NCBI RefSeq assembly: GCF_900163645.1
Contig: NZ_FUKM01000061.1
Coordinates: 1-64,000 of the forward strand
Source: Halomonas citrativorans
GTDB lineage: Bacteria > Pseudomonadota > Gammaproteobacteria > Pseudomonadales > Halomonadaceae
DNA: 64,000 nt
Direction of reading: 5' to 3'
Shown: positions 44,388 to 54,380 of the stretch, piece by piece
Numbering within the stretch: the stretch's first letter is position 1
Layout of the letters: every line of letters starts with the position of its first letter
The notes under the pieces: generated by a model
Database searches by the model: none
Seen by the model: the letters and a program-made list of their open reading frames with translations, nothing else
What the model was told of the DNA's origin: nothing
Translations under genes and position numbers: made by a program

Positions 44388-45842
44388 ATGACGAGCGATA
44401 AACCCAGACATACGACGACAGGGGCTGGCATTCCGGTATCCAGCGACGAACACTCTCTTTCGGTAGGTCCGGATGGCCCGATCGTACTGCACGATCATTT
44501 TCTGATGGAGCAAATGGCGGCTTTCAACCGGGAGATGATCCCCGACCGTCAACCGCATGCCAAGGGCAGTGGCGCTTTTGGCCACTTTGAAGTCACCCAT
44601 GATGTCAGTAAGTACACTAAAGCGAAGTTTCTGAAAAAAGGCACAAAAACCGACGTGCTCATTCGCTTCTCAACGGTCGCGGGGGAAGGCGGCAGCCCGG
44701 ATACTTGGCGTGATCCACGCGGGTTTGCGGTGAAGTTCTATACGGAAGAGGGCAACTTCGACATGGTGGGTAACAATACCCCCGTGTTCTTTGTCCGTGA
44801 TCCGATGAAATTCCAGCACTTTATCCATTCGCAAAAGCGCCGCGCCGATAACGGCCTGCGTGATCACGATATGCAGTGGGATTTCTGGACGCTGGTGCCG
44901 GAATCTGCCCACCAAGTGGCTTGGTTAATGGGTGACCGTGGCGTGCCCGCTACGTGGCGGCACATGAACGGTTACTCCAGCCACACCTATATGTGGGTGA
45001 ATGACGAGGGTGAACGGTTCTGGGTGAAGTACCACTTCAAAACCGACCAAGGCATCAAGTGCATGACCCAGGAACAGGCCGACCAGATGGCCGGTAGCGA
45101 TGCGGATTACCACCGCCGTGACCTGTTTGAAGCTATCAAACGCGGCGAGTATCCCACCTGGACACTGCAGATGCAGATTATGCCCTTCGAGGATGCCAAA
45201 ACGTATCGCTACAACCCTTTTGATCTCACCAAGGTGTGGCCCCACAGCGACTATCCGCTGATGGAAGTGGGCAAGCTAACCCTTAATGAAAACCCCACCG
45301 ACTTTCATAGCCAAATCAATCAGGCCGCCTTCGAGCCTAACAACATGGTGCCCGGTACCGGCCTTTCACCCGACAAGATGCTGTTGGCGCGCTCTATCTC
45401 CTATGCCGATGCGCACCGGGCTCGCTTGGGTGTGAACTACAAGCATATCCCGGTGAATACGCCCAAGTGCCCGGTCAATAGCTATACCCAAGGCGGGGCG
45501 ATGCGGATGCACCATGCAACGGACCCCGTGTATGCGCCGAACAGTAAAGGCGGCCCCAAAGCCGATGGCGAGCGTTTCCCGGAAGATGCCGTATGGGCGA
45601 CTAGCGGCGAGTTTGTGCGTACCGCCTATACGTTACGCAAAGACGATGACGACTGGAGCCAGCCGCATACATTGGTACGTGAGGTAATGGATGACGCCGC
45701 GCGTGACCGGCTGGTATCCAACGTGGTGGGGCACTTGTCGGGTGGTGTAACCGAGCCAGTGCTGGAGCGCGCCTTCGAGTACTGGCGCAATATTGACCAG
45801 GAAGTCGGTGAGCGTATCGAAAAAGGCGTGCGCGGCAACTAA
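44388..45842 (+). CDS. katA: Monofunctional catalase (clade 3, small subunit)
   Basis: A 484-residue haem catalase that splits hydrogen peroxide in the cytoplasm. The distal His is in [19 protein letters not shown], the distal Asn in [12 protein letters not shown], and the proximal haem-ligand Tyr in [17 protein letters not shown]. Length and lack of the large-subunit C-terminal domain place it in the small-subunit group that usually binds NADPH. GGAGGAAA precedes the ATG. With katG destroyed at 5675 this is the only catalase in the window. Shares a bidirectional hairpin with dusA. Confidence 0.95.
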   Translation: MTSDKPRHTTTGAGIPVSSDEHSLSVGPDGPIVLHDHFLMEQMAAFNREMIPDRQPHAKGSGAFGHFEVTHDVSKYTKAKFLKKGTKTDVLIRFSTVAGEGGSPDTWRDPRGFAVKFYTEEGNFDMVGNNTPVFFVRDPMKFQHFIHSQKRRADNGLRDHDMQWDFWTLVPESAHQVAWLMGDRGVPATWRHMNGYSSHTYMWVNDEGERFWVKYHFKTDQGIKCMTQEQADQMAGSDADYHRRDLFEAIKRGEYPTWTLQMQIMPFEDAKTYRYNPFDLTKVWPHSDYPLMEVGKLTLNENPTDFHSQINQAAFEPNNMVPGTGLSPDKMLLARSISYADAHRARLGVNYKHIPVNTPKCPVNSYTQGGAMRMHHATDPVYAPNSKGGPKADGERFPEDAVWATSGEFVRTAYTLRKDDDDWSQPHTLVREVMDDAARDRLVSNVVGHLSGGVTEPVLERAFEYWRNIDQEVGERIEKGVRGN

Positions 45843-45875
45843 GCCTACGAGTGTGGATTAATCGCCGCACACTAA

Positions 45876-45903
45876 AGCCCGCTACGTTAAGACGTGGCGG
45901 GCT
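45876..45903. terminator. Hairpin between catalase and dusA
   Basis: AGCCCGCTACGT-TAAG-ACGTGGCGGGCT, a 12-pair stem with one T-G pair, spanning the dusA stop codon and 34 bases after the catalase stop. T-poor flanks, so termination strength is uncertain. Confidence 0.55.
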
Positions 45904-46936
45904 GTTCTCGTTCTTGCATCGGCTCTTGTGATGGCTCGTTAACCAACCCGATAGCGTCATCAAACAAGCGTAACCCCGCGCCTTCTTTATGCGCGTGCTC
46001 CGATAGGAGACGCCGAAAACGCCGACCGCCTGGGCAACCCTGAAAAAGCCCCAATAGGTGGCGGGTAATATGGTTAAGCTTCGCGCCTTCATCCAACCGC
46101 TGCTGTATATACGGGCGAAATGCCTGGGCCGCCTCAACCCGGCTAACGGCTGGGCCGGGCACGCCATAAAGCAACGTATCTACCTCGGCCAGTAGCCAGG
46201 GGTTTTGGTACGCTTCACGGCCAATCATCACACTATCCACACGCTCAAGCTGCGCCTGGCTCTCTTCAAGCGTTTTAATCCCACCGTTGATGCCGATATG
46301 CAGCTCAGGACGGTCCTGCTTTAAGCGATGCACGCGCGGGTAGTTGAGCGGCGGCACATCGCGATTCTCTTTGGGCGATAGACCTTTCAGCCACGCTTTG
46401 CGCGCATGCACAGTAAAAATCTCACAACCGGCGCCCGCGACTATGTCGATAAAGCGCGCCAAGTCGGCGTCTTCATCCTGGTCATCAATCCCGATGCGGC
46501 ACTTCACCGTAACCGGAATCGAGACTGCTGCCTGCATGGCGCGTACGGCATCGGCGACTTTTTCCGGGTAGCCCATCAGGCAAGCGCCAATCATATTGTT
46601 CTGCACCCGGTCGCTTGGGCAACCTACATTCAGGTTAACCTCGTCATACCCCCACGCCTCGGCAATTGCCGCGCACTCGGCAAGCTCCCCGGCATCGCTA
46701 CCGCCAAGCTGTAAGGCAATGGGATGCTCCACATCGCTATAGCCCAAAAACCGCTCACGCGGCGAGCCATGCAAAATAGCGCCCGTCGTCACCATCTCGG
46801 TATACAGCAGCGCCCGCTTGGTTAACGTGCGTGCGAATGCCCGGTAATCGCGGGTTGTCCAGTCCATCATGGGGGCCACAGAAAAACGGCGGGCCGCATC
46901 TGCTGGGCTTAAATTATTCATATCAATCACTTGCAT
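45887..46936 (-). CDS. dusA: tRNA-dihydrouridine(20/20a) synthase
   Basis: About 349 residues. FMN-dependent reduction of uridines 20/20a in the tRNA D-loop. Signature parts: RRFSVAPMMDWTTRDYRAF, LLYTEMVTTGAILHG, YDEVNLNVGCPSDRVQ with the catalytic Cys, VKCRIGID, ELHIGINGGIKT and VMIGREAYQNPW. The start is uncertain: ATGs at 46936 and 46921 and a GTG at 46960 are in frame and none has a strong ribosome site; I use 46936. The region upstream is odd (see intergenic entry); dusA 5' ends are known integration targets. Confidence 0.92.
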   Translation of the reverse strand: MQVIDMNNLSPADAARRFSVAPMMDWTTRDYRAFARTLTKRALLYTEMVTTGAILHGSPRERFLGYSDVEHPIALQLGGSDAGELAECAAIAEAWGYDEVNLNVGCPSDRVQNNMIGACLMGYPEKVADAVRAMQAAVSIPVTVKCRIGIDDQDEDADLARFIDIVAGAGCEIFTVHARKAWLKGLSPKENRDVPPLNYPRVHRLKQDRPELHIGINGGIKTLEESQAQLERVDSVMIGREAYQNPWLLAEVDTLLYGVPGPAVSRVEAAQAFRPYIQQRLDEGAKLNHITRHLLGLFQGCPGGRRFRRLLSEHAHKEGAGLRLFDDAIGLVNEPSQEPMQEREQPATS

Positions 46937-47292
46937 CTTTTTGATGCCGTATAAATACACATATTCAATACCCTTTGATACGGTACATAGGCGTACCTGA
47001 TTCGTACCTTGGTTACGTAATCAGATAATTATCTAAAAAAGGGGGTACACCAAAGCGACGTATCAAAAGCGGAGGATTCGTTGGCGGGCAATTGTACGCA
47101 AGAAAGGGTAGCCAGTACAAAGCAAGGCGTTTTTACCAAGCTGCACGATGTTGGAGCCGTTAAGGTTGCAGGCCTAAACTACTCGCTCCCTTTCGGGTCG
47201 GCTTCGTTAGATTGCTGGTCAATATTGTCTTTATGAGCGCGCTTTTCGTTAACTACCTGAGCGCCTGGAATGGGCGCTGCTTTGCCACCCTA
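46937..47292. other. Unassigned region upstream of dusA
   Basis: About 355 bases with no complete gene. A minus-strand frame ending at the TAG at 47179-47181 reads AAPIPGAQVVNEKRAHKD and continues DNIDQQSNEADPKGSE, with no usable start, which could be the tail of a lost gene. Because integrative elements use the dusA 5' end, a decayed island border is possible. No direct repeat of the dusA start was seen. Confidence 0.35.
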
Positions 47293-47901
47293 CTACGCCG
47301 ATACTAAAGTCACCCAAACATGCTCATAAGCGATAGATAGCGCGACGCCCATCAACAGCACCGCCATTATCTGATTAAAGCGTTTAAAGAAGGCGGGGTT
47401 GTCAATTCGGTTACCGACCAGGCTACCTATCCACATGTAGCTTCCGGGGGCGCCTGCGGCCAGTAGCGCTAATCCCATCGACCAAACCACCAAGCTAGGC
47501 CCTTGAATGCCCGCAGCGGGAAACTGCAGTGTGGCGATGGGGAGTGTCGCCACAATTCCTTTGGGGTTCAGCAATTGCAGAATGAGGCCGTCACGATAGC
47601 GAAGGGTGAGTGGCGAGCTGGATACGGCATTAACGTTAACGCACGCTCTCGCAATGTGTATGGCCAGATAAATAATATAACCACAGCCGATAATGCTTAC
47701 TGCGATGAGCAGGCGTCCATCAATCCACGCAGCACCTGCCCAGCCGAAGAGTAAAAACAGTAATAGCATCGCCGTGCCCACGCCCAGGCAGAAACCCAGA
47801 GACGTTTTTGCCTGCCCATTAACGCCTGCATTTAACCCCATCAGGTTCACAGGCCCAGGCGAATACATGATGCCCACGGCATAAGCGATAATAGCTAACA
47901 T
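47293..47901 (-). CDS. LysE/RhtB-family amino acid exporter
   Basis: A 202-residue membrane protein with six hydrophobic segments. The N-terminal AYAVGIMYSPGPVNLMGLNAGVNGQ with SPGPVN and the mid-protein LLNPKGIVATLPIATLQFP are LysE-family hallmarks. A 19-residue longer frame would overlap the AraC gene; ATG 47901 with AGAGAG upstream is preferred. It follows the AraC regulator by 13 bases, so the regulator probably controls it. Substrate not readable. Confidence 0.87.
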   Translation of the reverse strand: MLAIIAYAVGIMYSPGPVNLMGLNAGVNGQAKTSLGFCLGVGTAMLLLFLLFGWAGAAWIDGRLLIAVSIIGCGYIIYLAIHIARACVNVNAVSSSPLTLRYRDGLILQLLNPKGIVATLPIATLQFPAAGIQGPSLVVWSMGLALLAAGAPGSYMWIGSLVGNRIDNPAFFKRFNQIMAVLLMGVALSIAYEHVWVTLVSA

Positions 47902-47914
47902 AAAAGCTCTCTGG

Positions 47915-48748
47915 TTAGTCGTTAAGATGGTGCTGGTATTGGTGGGGAGTAAGGCCATAAATACGCTTAAAGCGACGGTTAAAATGGCTAAGGTCGGTAA
48001 AGCCGTAGCGAAACGTCACCTCGCTAAGCGGTGCGCCTTTTTCAAGTGCGCTGCACGCCGCATTAACCCGGCAGTTGATGACGTACTGATAGGGCGTGAT
48101 ACCCAACTGCTGACGAAACAGCCGCAAGAAATGAAACTTGGAAAGGTGCGCCGCTTGGCTAATCGCTTCAAGCGAGAGATCGGTGTCCAGGTGTGCGTGG
48201 ATATACTCTTTGGCCAAGCCGAGAAGTGCATCGGGCCTGCTAGAGGTATGCCCAGGCTGGTAAGCACCACCTAGTTGGGTGATTCGTTCGACAACTTGAT
48301 AGAGCGCGTTTTCCTGGTCGATCTGGCTGCCGGTTGATGTGGTAATCAATCGGGCAACGTTGGTTATCCGCTCGCGTAGTGCCATGTCTTGCACCAGCGT
48401 ACTGTCGAATCGAAAGTGGGATGCTGTTTCCTGCCCCAGGGCGTCGTCAAATAGGGCCTTAACTTGAGCGGGGTGAACGTACAGCATGACGTAGTCGAGC
48501 GTGCGGTCGCCGCCTGGTTGGCCGTCGTGAACGTCATCCGGGTTAAAGATAATCACATTACCCGGTGGGCTACGGTGATATTGCCCACCGCTGAAAAAGT
48601 CCTGACGACCTGACAGCGTCACCCCAAAGGCGTACTCCTCATGCGCATGAGGGTCATAGCGAAAATCGAACATCGCTGCCTGTAGCGTTTTCAGCGTGGG
48701 GATGTGCTGGCTTTTAGTGAACTGAAAGCGGCTTGCCGATTTTCCCAT
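47915..48748 (-). CDS. AraC-family regulator
   Basis: A 277-residue activator with an N-terminal cupin-like ligand domain (HAHEEYAFGVTLSGRQDFFSGG, VIIFNPDDVHDGQP) and two C-terminal helix-turn-helix units (LSLEAISQAAHLSKFHFLRLFRQQLG, LSEVTFRYGFTDLSHFNRRFKR). GGAGG precedes the ATG. Such regulators are commonly paired with LysE-type exporters and respond to the exported amino acid; here the exporter lies immediately downstream. Confidence 0.9.
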   Translation of the reverse strand: MGKSASRFQFTKSQHIPTLKTLQAAMFDFRYDPHAHEEYAFGVTLSGRQDFFSGGQYHRSPPGNVIIFNPDDVHDGQPGGDRTLDYVMLYVHPAQVKALFDDALGQETASHFRFDSTLVQDMALRERITNVARLITTSTGSQIDQENALYQVVERITQLGGAYQPGHTSSRPDALLGLAKEYIHAHLDTDLSLEAISQAAHLSKFHFLRLFRQQLGITPYQYVINCRVNAACSALEKGAPLSEVTFRYGFTDLSHFNRRFKRIYGLTPHQYQHHLND

Positions 48749-48944
48749 TGCTAAGCCTCCGTCTATCCAAATGTCATTGCGCTAGTTTAGCGCTCACGTG
48801 TTAGCGCAGCTTGTACAAAATTGCGCTTTATAAGTGTCGGTTGCTCCTTTCGTGCCTGCTTATTCTCCTCCCGCTACCCTCATGCCGTGTTGTCTGATAA
48901 TTTCAGACGTATCTACTAAGCCTTCGTTAAAAGGATAGCTGCCT

Positions 48945-49838
48945 ATGTTGACCGGCCTGAGTGCATTTCCATTAACGCCCATGAATGAGCAGGGGATTCA
49001 TGAAGACGAATTTTCCGGTTTAGTGGAACGCTTGGCCAAGGCGCAGGTGAACTCTATCGGCGTGCTGGGCTCAACCGGTAGCTATGCGTATCTCAACCGA
49101 GAGGAGCGGGCGCGCGTTACTCAACTGGCGATAGAAAGCGCGGGCGATATACCCGTGATTATCGGCATTGGTGCAATGCGCACACGCGATGTGCTAACGC
49201 TGGCCGAAGATGCTCAGAAAGTGGGCGCTAGCGGCGTGTTGCTGGCGCCCGTTTCCTATCAAACGCTGGCCGATGACGAAGTGTTCAGCCACTATGAAAC
49301 GGTCTGCCGTTCATTAAGCGTGCCGCTGTGTGTGTACGATAATCCGGGCACAACGCACTTTACATTCAGCGATGAGCTGCATGGGCGTATTGCCCAGCTG
49401 CCTCAGGTCCGCTCGATCAAGATTCCACCGGTCAGCATGAATCCCAACGCCGCTCGCGAGCGGGTTGATCGGTTGCGTGCTTTGATTCCGGAAGATGTCA
49501 CCTTGGGGATAAGTGGCGACGTCGTCGCGGCCACCGGCCTAACGGCGGGGTGCGATAGTTGGTATTCCGTGCTGGGCGGGTTATTTCCTGAAACGGCGCT
49601 GGCGATAACGCGATCAGCCCAGGCGGGTGACTTTAAAACGGCGCTGAGGCTTTCTGATCAGCTAGAACCTTTCTGGGCGCTGTACCGTGAATACGGAGGA
49701 AGCTTACGGGTTATCGCCACCGCCGCCGAGATCCTTGGCAAGGTCAGCACGCCTTGCTTGCCGCTGCCGCTAAACACGTTCCAAGGCAGTCAGCGCGCAA
49801 GAGTCGAGCAGGTGATTGAAGAGCTCGAACTACGTTAG
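48945..49838 (+). CDS. Dihydrodipicolinate synthase family protein
   Basis: A 297-residue class I aldolase barrel. The family pyruvate-binding loop appears as GVLGSTGSYAYL, the catalytic Tyr in LCVYDNPGTTHF and the Schiff-base Lys in VRSIKIPPVS. Departures from DapA in these loops (GSTGSYAYLNREE in place of the usual GTTGE) suggest a different keto-acid aldolase or lyase. It is divergent from the AraC/LysE unit, with no lysine-biosynthesis partner. Confidence 0.85.
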   Translation: MLTGLSAFPLTPMNEQGIHEDEFSGLVERLAKAQVNSIGVLGSTGSYAYLNREERARVTQLAIESAGDIPVIIGIGAMRTRDVLTLAEDAQKVGASGVLLAPVSYQTLADDEVFSHYETVCRSLSVPLCVYDNPGTTHFTFSDELHGRIAQLPQVRSIKIPPVSMNPNAARERVDRLRALIPEDVTLGISGDVVAATGLTAGCDSWYSVLGGLFPETALAITRSAQAGDFKTALRLSDQLEPFWALYREYGGSLRVIATAAEILGKVSTPCLPLPLNTFQGSQRARVEQVIEELELR

Positions 49839-49921
49839 GCGGGAATACATTAAACAAAAGGACGTTAAGCGAAAAGCATAAAAACGCTCGGTAAACGCCG
49901 GGCAAATGTGCATTGAGCACA

Positions 49922-50857
49922 TTACTCGATAAGCTCAATCAACCGATCCGGGTAGTCGGTAAACAAGCCGTTTACGCCCCAGTCGATTAACTGCTGCATG
50001 TGATCGGTATCGTTCACCGTGTAGATGTGTACCGCCAAGCCGTTATCCTGAGCCTGGCGAATGAACGCTTCGTCGATCACCTGCTCGCCTTCATAACGGT
50101 AATTCGACCCTAAGCCTACTGCGTAGTCGGCCACGGCTTGAAAGTGCTCGTCGGTGATGTCCTGCGCTCCGGGCGTGGTACCTCTCCACTCAGCCAGACG
50201 TTCACTGTCCTCTTGGCTGGGGGAGTACCACACCAGCTGAATCAGTGGGATATCGTCGTTCAGTTCGTGAATCTTGAGCAGGCTCTCCTGCTCAAACGAC
50301 TGAACCAGCACGCGCCCGGTGTCGATCATATCAAACGCTTCCAGGCGCTTAACAAGCGCCGCTTCAACGCCTGGGTTCAACTGGGGCGACTTGGTTTCCA
50401 GGTAGTAGCGGGCGTTTTGACCAAAACGGCTGAAGACTTCTTCAAGCGTTAATATCTCGGCACCCATAAACGCTTCATCCGCTAGGTCAGGGTAAGCGTC
50501 GTTAAACCAGGCTCCCGCATCCAGGTCCTTGAGTTCGGCAAGCGTATGATCGTTGATGCGGCCTTCGCCGTTGCTGGTGCGCTCAAGGGTATCGTCGTGA
50601 AAGGCTACTAATTCGCCATCGGCGGTCATCTGAATATCCAGTTCCAGATAGTCCGCTCCCCATTCATGGGCCAACTCCAGTGCCGCCATGCTGCTTTCCG
50701 GGACATGGCCGCTTGCGCCGCGATGCGCAATCACCTGAAACGACGCTAGATCTTTTAGCTGTTGCTCCAGTGGAGACGTTTCTGCTAATGCAGCCGAGGT
50801 GGTAACAGCAGCGAAAAGACCTAATGACACGGCAGTAAATAACGAAGCAGGACGCAT
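49922..50857 (-). CDS. Exported glycerophosphodiester phosphodiesterase
   Basis: A 311-residue enzyme with a signal peptide ending near ALAE. The GDPD catalytic set is visible: VIAHRGASGHVPESSMAAL, WGADYLELDIQMTADGELVAFHDDTLERT, and YYLETKSP. It hydrolyses glycerophosphodiesters to glycerol 3-phosphate and alcohol in the periplasm. AAAGGAAC before the ATG. Single gene; no glp or ugp uptake genes adjoin it. Confidence 0.9.
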   Translation of the reverse strand: MRPASLFTAVSLGLFAAVTTSAALAETSPLEQQLKDLASFQVIAHRGASGHVPESSMAALELAHEWGADYLELDIQMTADGELVAFHDDTLERTSNGEGRINDHTLAELKDLDAGAWFNDAYPDLADEAFMGAEILTLEEVFSRFGQNARYYLETKSPQLNPGVEAALVKRLEAFDMIDTGRVLVQSFEQESLLKIHELNDDIPLIQLVWYSPSQEDSERLAEWRGTTPGAQDITDEHFQAVADYAVGLGSNYRYEGEQVIDEAFIRQAQDNGLAVHIYTVNDTDHMQQLIDWGVNGLFTDYPDRLIELIE

Positions 50858-50955
50858 AAACGTTCCTTTTAGTGAATGTTCTGCTCGTTACCCTACTTCG
50901 TTTACTACTCCACTCCAAATGATGCTGCATTAAACATCGTGGTCTACATCAAGCG

Positions 50956-51519
50956 TTAGGTAGCTGGCGTGCCAACGTCAGTGCCGTTTTGTGCCAAGTG
51001 CTTAACCAGCACATCCGCCTCGCGAGGGTGGGTAAGGCGCACGATACGAATATGACGATAACGAGCGTCAATCAAATCGGCAAAGTAACGCCGCTGGTTC
51101 GAGCGCCAATTGGTCAGCATCCACCAGAGAATCGAGTCGCGGCTCATAAAGGTCTTGCGAAACGATTCATGGTTGCCGGTTCCCGGCCAGAGTTCTTTGC
51201 GGCTAGCGATACGCCTAATCGCGCGGCAGAGGGATTGGCGGAAAACGCGCCAAAAACCGTAATCCAGCCAGATGATCATATCGACATCACGCCACTTGAT
51301 ATCACGGGTACGGTTAAAGTTGCCATCCAGCACCCAGCCATCTGGGGCTGCGCTTAAAGCGGCTTCCAGCTTGGCGAAAAACTCATCATCCGGCGTGCCT
51401 TGCCAGTCAGCGCGCCAGAAAAGCGGGTCAAGCTGAATATGGGGAATGCCCAGAACATGGGATAATTGATGGGAGAGCGTGCTTTTACCGCTGCTGCTGC
51501 CCACAACGTTGATTTTCAT
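50956..51519 (-). CDS. P-loop NTPase, adenylate kinase-like (FlaR-type)
   Basis: A 187-residue small ATPase. Walker A GSSSGKST (residues 7-14), HIQLDPLFWRADWQGTPDDEF, WVLDGNFNRTRD, and MIIWLDYGFWRVFRQSLCRAI match the group sometimes called topology-modulation or adenylate kinase-like proteins. The nucleotide substrate and role are not known. It has no operon partner. Confidence 0.82.
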   Translation of the reverse strand: MKINVVGSSSGKSTLSHQLSHVLGIPHIQLDPLFWRADWQGTPDDEFFAKLEAALSAAPDGWVLDGNFNRTRDIKWRDVDMIIWLDYGFWRVFRQSLCRAIRRIASRKELWPGTGNHESFRKTFMSRDSILWWMLTNWRSNQRRYFADLIDARYRHIRIVRLTHPREADVLVKHLAQNGTDVGTPAT

Positions 51520-51731
51520 GATGAAGCCCTGTTCAAGCGGCGCGCTAGTTTACGTAGTAGAGAGCGTTGGACAAACCTGCATCGCTTTTGGTATCCCGCT
51601 CATTGTAAGGTATACGTTGTCGGTCGTTTGATGAATATGGCGACGCGAATGAGGTAAATAAGAGCGAAAACGTAAGGCAATACGCTATTACCTTACATTA
51701 TTACCTCTCTTCAATTAACAAGGAGCGCAGC

Positions 51732-52361
51732 GTGGATACGTTGACTTGGCTGACCTATGTGGGCGTCATCTTTGCCTTGATTATTTTTCCAGGGCCGGTG
51801 GCGCTGCTTTGTACAAGCCACGGGCTCAAGTTTGGCCGAAAGCACACGACCGCGACCGTGATGGGCGGCGCCTTGTCTTCATTGGTCCTGATGATGGTTT
51901 CCTCGCTGGGGTTGGGCGCCATTCTGGCCGCTTCGGAAAATGCCTTTTATATCCTGAAACTGGTCGGTGGGGCTTATCTGATCTACTTGGGTATCGCGGC
52001 CTGGCGGGATTCCTCAGGGATCGATATTCAGAGCCCTTCAGCCGCTGGCAATCAGCGTATACCGATGAAAACCCTCTTTCGGCGTGGCTTTATGGTAGGC
52101 ATCAGCAATCCCAAGGATTTGCTGTTCTTCGCCGCGCTCTTTCCCAACTTTATCGATGTGAGCCAGCCGCAGTTGATTCAGTTCGTGATTCTGGCCGTGA
52201 CCTGGCTGGTGATCGATTTTACCCTGATGTCGACCTATGCAGGGCTGGGCTCCAGCATTAGCCGCTGGTTTCAAAGCCCACGCCGCTATAAGCGCTTCAA
52301 TCGTGCCACCGGCGGCCTGTTTATCGCCGCCGGGGGAGCGTTAATGGCGTCCAACCAGTAA
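51732..52361 (+). CDS. LysE-family translocator
   Basis: A 209-residue exporter with six helices: YVGVIFALIIFPGPVALLCTSHG, LKLVGGAYLIYLGIAAWRDS, GFMVGISNPKDLLFFAALFPNF. GTG start at 51732 with AAGGAG in front; no better ATG exists. A second, more distant member of the family encoded at 47293. Convergent with the aldo/keto reductase gene. Amino acids or related compounds are the likely cargo. Confidence 0.88.
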   Translation: MDTLTWLTYVGVIFALIIFPGPVALLCTSHGLKFGRKHTTATVMGGALSSLVLMMVSSLGLGAILAASENAFYILKLVGGAYLIYLGIAAWRDSSGIDIQSPSAAGNQRIPMKTLFRRGFMVGISNPKDLLFFAALFPNFIDVSQPQLIQFVILAVTWLVIDFTLMSTYAGLGSSISRWFQSPRRYKRFNRATGGLFIAAGGALMASNQ

Positions 52362-52384
52362 AGAGGCGTTATTAATCCTGCCGC

Positions 52385-53368
52385 TTATACATTGACGCCC
52401 TTCATACCTTCTGCGGTATAGCGATCACCGACGACCGGCAGGCGCTCGGTGGCCGCTTCCAGCTGCTGCTGTTCCTCGGTGGTCAGCGTAACCTTCGTAG
52501 CGGCTGCATTCTCCTCAAGGTAGCGCAGCTGTTTAGTGCCGGGGATAGGCACAATGCTAGCGTCTTTAGATAGCAGCCAAGCTAGTGACAGCTGGGCGGG
52601 CGTGCAGCCTTTTTGCGTGGCCAGCTCAGCGACCACATCCGCCAATCGACGGTTAGCGTCTAAGGCTATTTCACTAAAACGCGGCAGGTTAGGGCGAAAA
52701 TCCCCTTCGCTGAAATCCGCTGACGCCTGAAATCTGCCGGTTAAAAAGCCTCGGCCAAGCGGCGAATAGGGCACAAAGCCAACCCCCAATTCATTACACG
52801 CAGGCAGTACTGTTTGTTCAACGTCGCGGGTCCAGAGTGAATATTCGGTTTGTACGGCGCTAATCGGGTGAACCGTATGCGCCCGGCGTAGCGTTTCCGC
52901 GCTAACCTCACACAGCCCAATACGCGCAATCTTGCCTGCTTTAACCAGCTGCACTAAACCTTCCATTGTCTCTTCAACGGGTTCATCGGGATTAAGGCGG
53001 TGGACATAATAAAGGTCAATTTGCTCAACACCCAGCCGCCGTAACGATGCCTCGCAGGCGGTACGGGCGTAGTCGGCACTGTTGTTCAAGCTGCGCTTAT
53101 ATTCACCGGGGTTGCGCACAATGCCAAACTTGGTTGCGATTTGAATTCTGGCTGACTGGCTTGCTAGAAAGCGACCTAGCAACTCCTCATTATGGTGTGG
53201 CCCGTACATATCCGCGGTATCGAAGAAATCGATACCCAGCTCTACGGCGCGTGCAAGTACCCGCAGCGATTCACTGTCATCACGAGGGCCGTAGAATTCG
53301 CTCATGCCCATGCAGCCTAAGCCAATGGCAGAAACAGACAGGTCAGTACCCAGCGTGTGTTTTTCCAT
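52385..53368 (-). CDS. Aldo/keto reductase
   Basis: A 327-residue NADPH-dependent reductase of the Gcy/YhdN-like group. The catalytic Asp and Tyr are in [18 protein letters not shown], Lys in [10 protein letters not shown] and His in [11 protein letters not shown]; cofactor contacts [19 protein letters not shown] close the barrel. It reduces aldehydes or ketones. AAGGAG before the ATG. Divergent from a frameshifted LysR gene that probably used to regulate it. Confidence 0.92.
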   Translation of the reverse strand: MEKHTLGTDLSVSAIGLGCMGMSEFYGPRDDSESLRVLARAVELGIDFFDTADMYGPHHNEELLGRFLASQSARIQIATKFGIVRNPGEYKRSLNNSADYARTACEASLRRLGVEQIDLYYVHRLNPDEPVEETMEGLVQLVKAGKIARIGLCEVSAETLRRAHTVHPISAVQTEYSLWTRDVEQTVLPACNELGVGFVPYSPLGRGFLTGRFQASADFSEGDFRPNLPRFSEIALDANRRLADVVAELATQKGCTPAQLSLAWLLSKDASIVPIPGTKQLRYLEENAAATKVTLTTEEQQQLEAATERLPVVGDRYTAEGMKGVNV

Positions 53369-53487
53369 GGTGTTTCTCCTTAAGTCGCCAATAGGTAGTT
53401 ATTGAGTAATAGAAAGACAGCGTGGCACTATCCATTAATGAAAAAAACGAACGATATAGGTAAAGAGATTTCCGATTTTGAAAACAC

Positions 53488-54380
53488 ATGCCGCGTGGCT
53501 GGGTGTGGGACGATACGCGTACTTTTTTAGCGGTAGCCCGCCACGGCACGCTAAGCGTCGCAGCAGCGGAGCTACATTTAGGCATCGCTACGCTTTCCCG
53601 GCGTATCGAACGGCTTGAGCAAGCGCTGAAGTTGCCGCTTTTTGTACGCCAGCAGTCGGGCTATCAGCTAACCGAAGAGGGGCTGGGCTAATCGAAAAGG
53701 CTGAAGCGCTGGAAGCCGCAGCGGCTGCGTTCACCACCGGGGGTTTCCAACAGGCACAGATGGTCGGGCGGGTGCGCTTGGCCACGGCTGAAAACCTGGC
53801 CACCGAGCTTATTCTGCCAGCGTTACCCGAGTTTCGAAGGCTCCACCCGGGCATTACGCTGGAACTTGTCACGGATATCACCACCGTTAACCTGCACCGC
53901 CGCGATGCTGATTTGGCCATCCGAATGGTCAAACCCGAACGTGGCCATGTTACGCTTCGCCGACTCGGCACATTGGGCTACGGGCTTTACGGTAGCGTTG
54001 ATTACGCCGCGCAGCGTAAGTCCAGCCCCGATGCTGGCGACTATGATTCCGATGCCTTTATCACTTGGGGCGAAATGCAATCACACCTGCCTGCCGCGCA
54101 GTGGAGCGAGCGAATTTTGCAGGGGCGGGAGCCTGCTTTAACTACCACCTCGGTATCGACCCAAGTAGCAGCCGCCAGAGCCGGGCTTGGATTGGCTGTA
54201 CTGCCTCATTTTGTAGCGCTGAATGCTGGGCTTGTTTGTGTGACTTCAGCGCTTGGTGTTGATCAGCCTATTTACCTTGTTATCCAAACTGACGTGACTC
54301 AATCAGGCCGAATTCGTGCCGTAGCAGATTTTATGGCTGATCTGGTTACCAGGAATCGCACACGCTTGAGTGGATCATAG
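53488..54380 (+). pseudogene. LysR-family regulator with a frameshift
   Basis: The first frame (to 53691) encodes the winged helix-turn-helix, WDDTRTFLAVARHGTLSVAAAELHL, and ends EEGLG-stop. A one-base shift near 53687-53690 restores LIEKAEALEAAAAAF and runs through the complete effector-binding domain to 54380. One missing base (a C in GGGC-CTAATC) explains it. No slippery heptamer is seen, so programmed shifting is unlikely; a recent mutation or a read error is. Divergent from the aldo/keto reductase, its likely target. Confidence 0.82.

Noticed and set aside
45601-46167. 188-codon minus-strand frame over the catalase/dusA junction
   Set aside because: Overlaps both genes antisense or out of frame and spans their shared hairpin.
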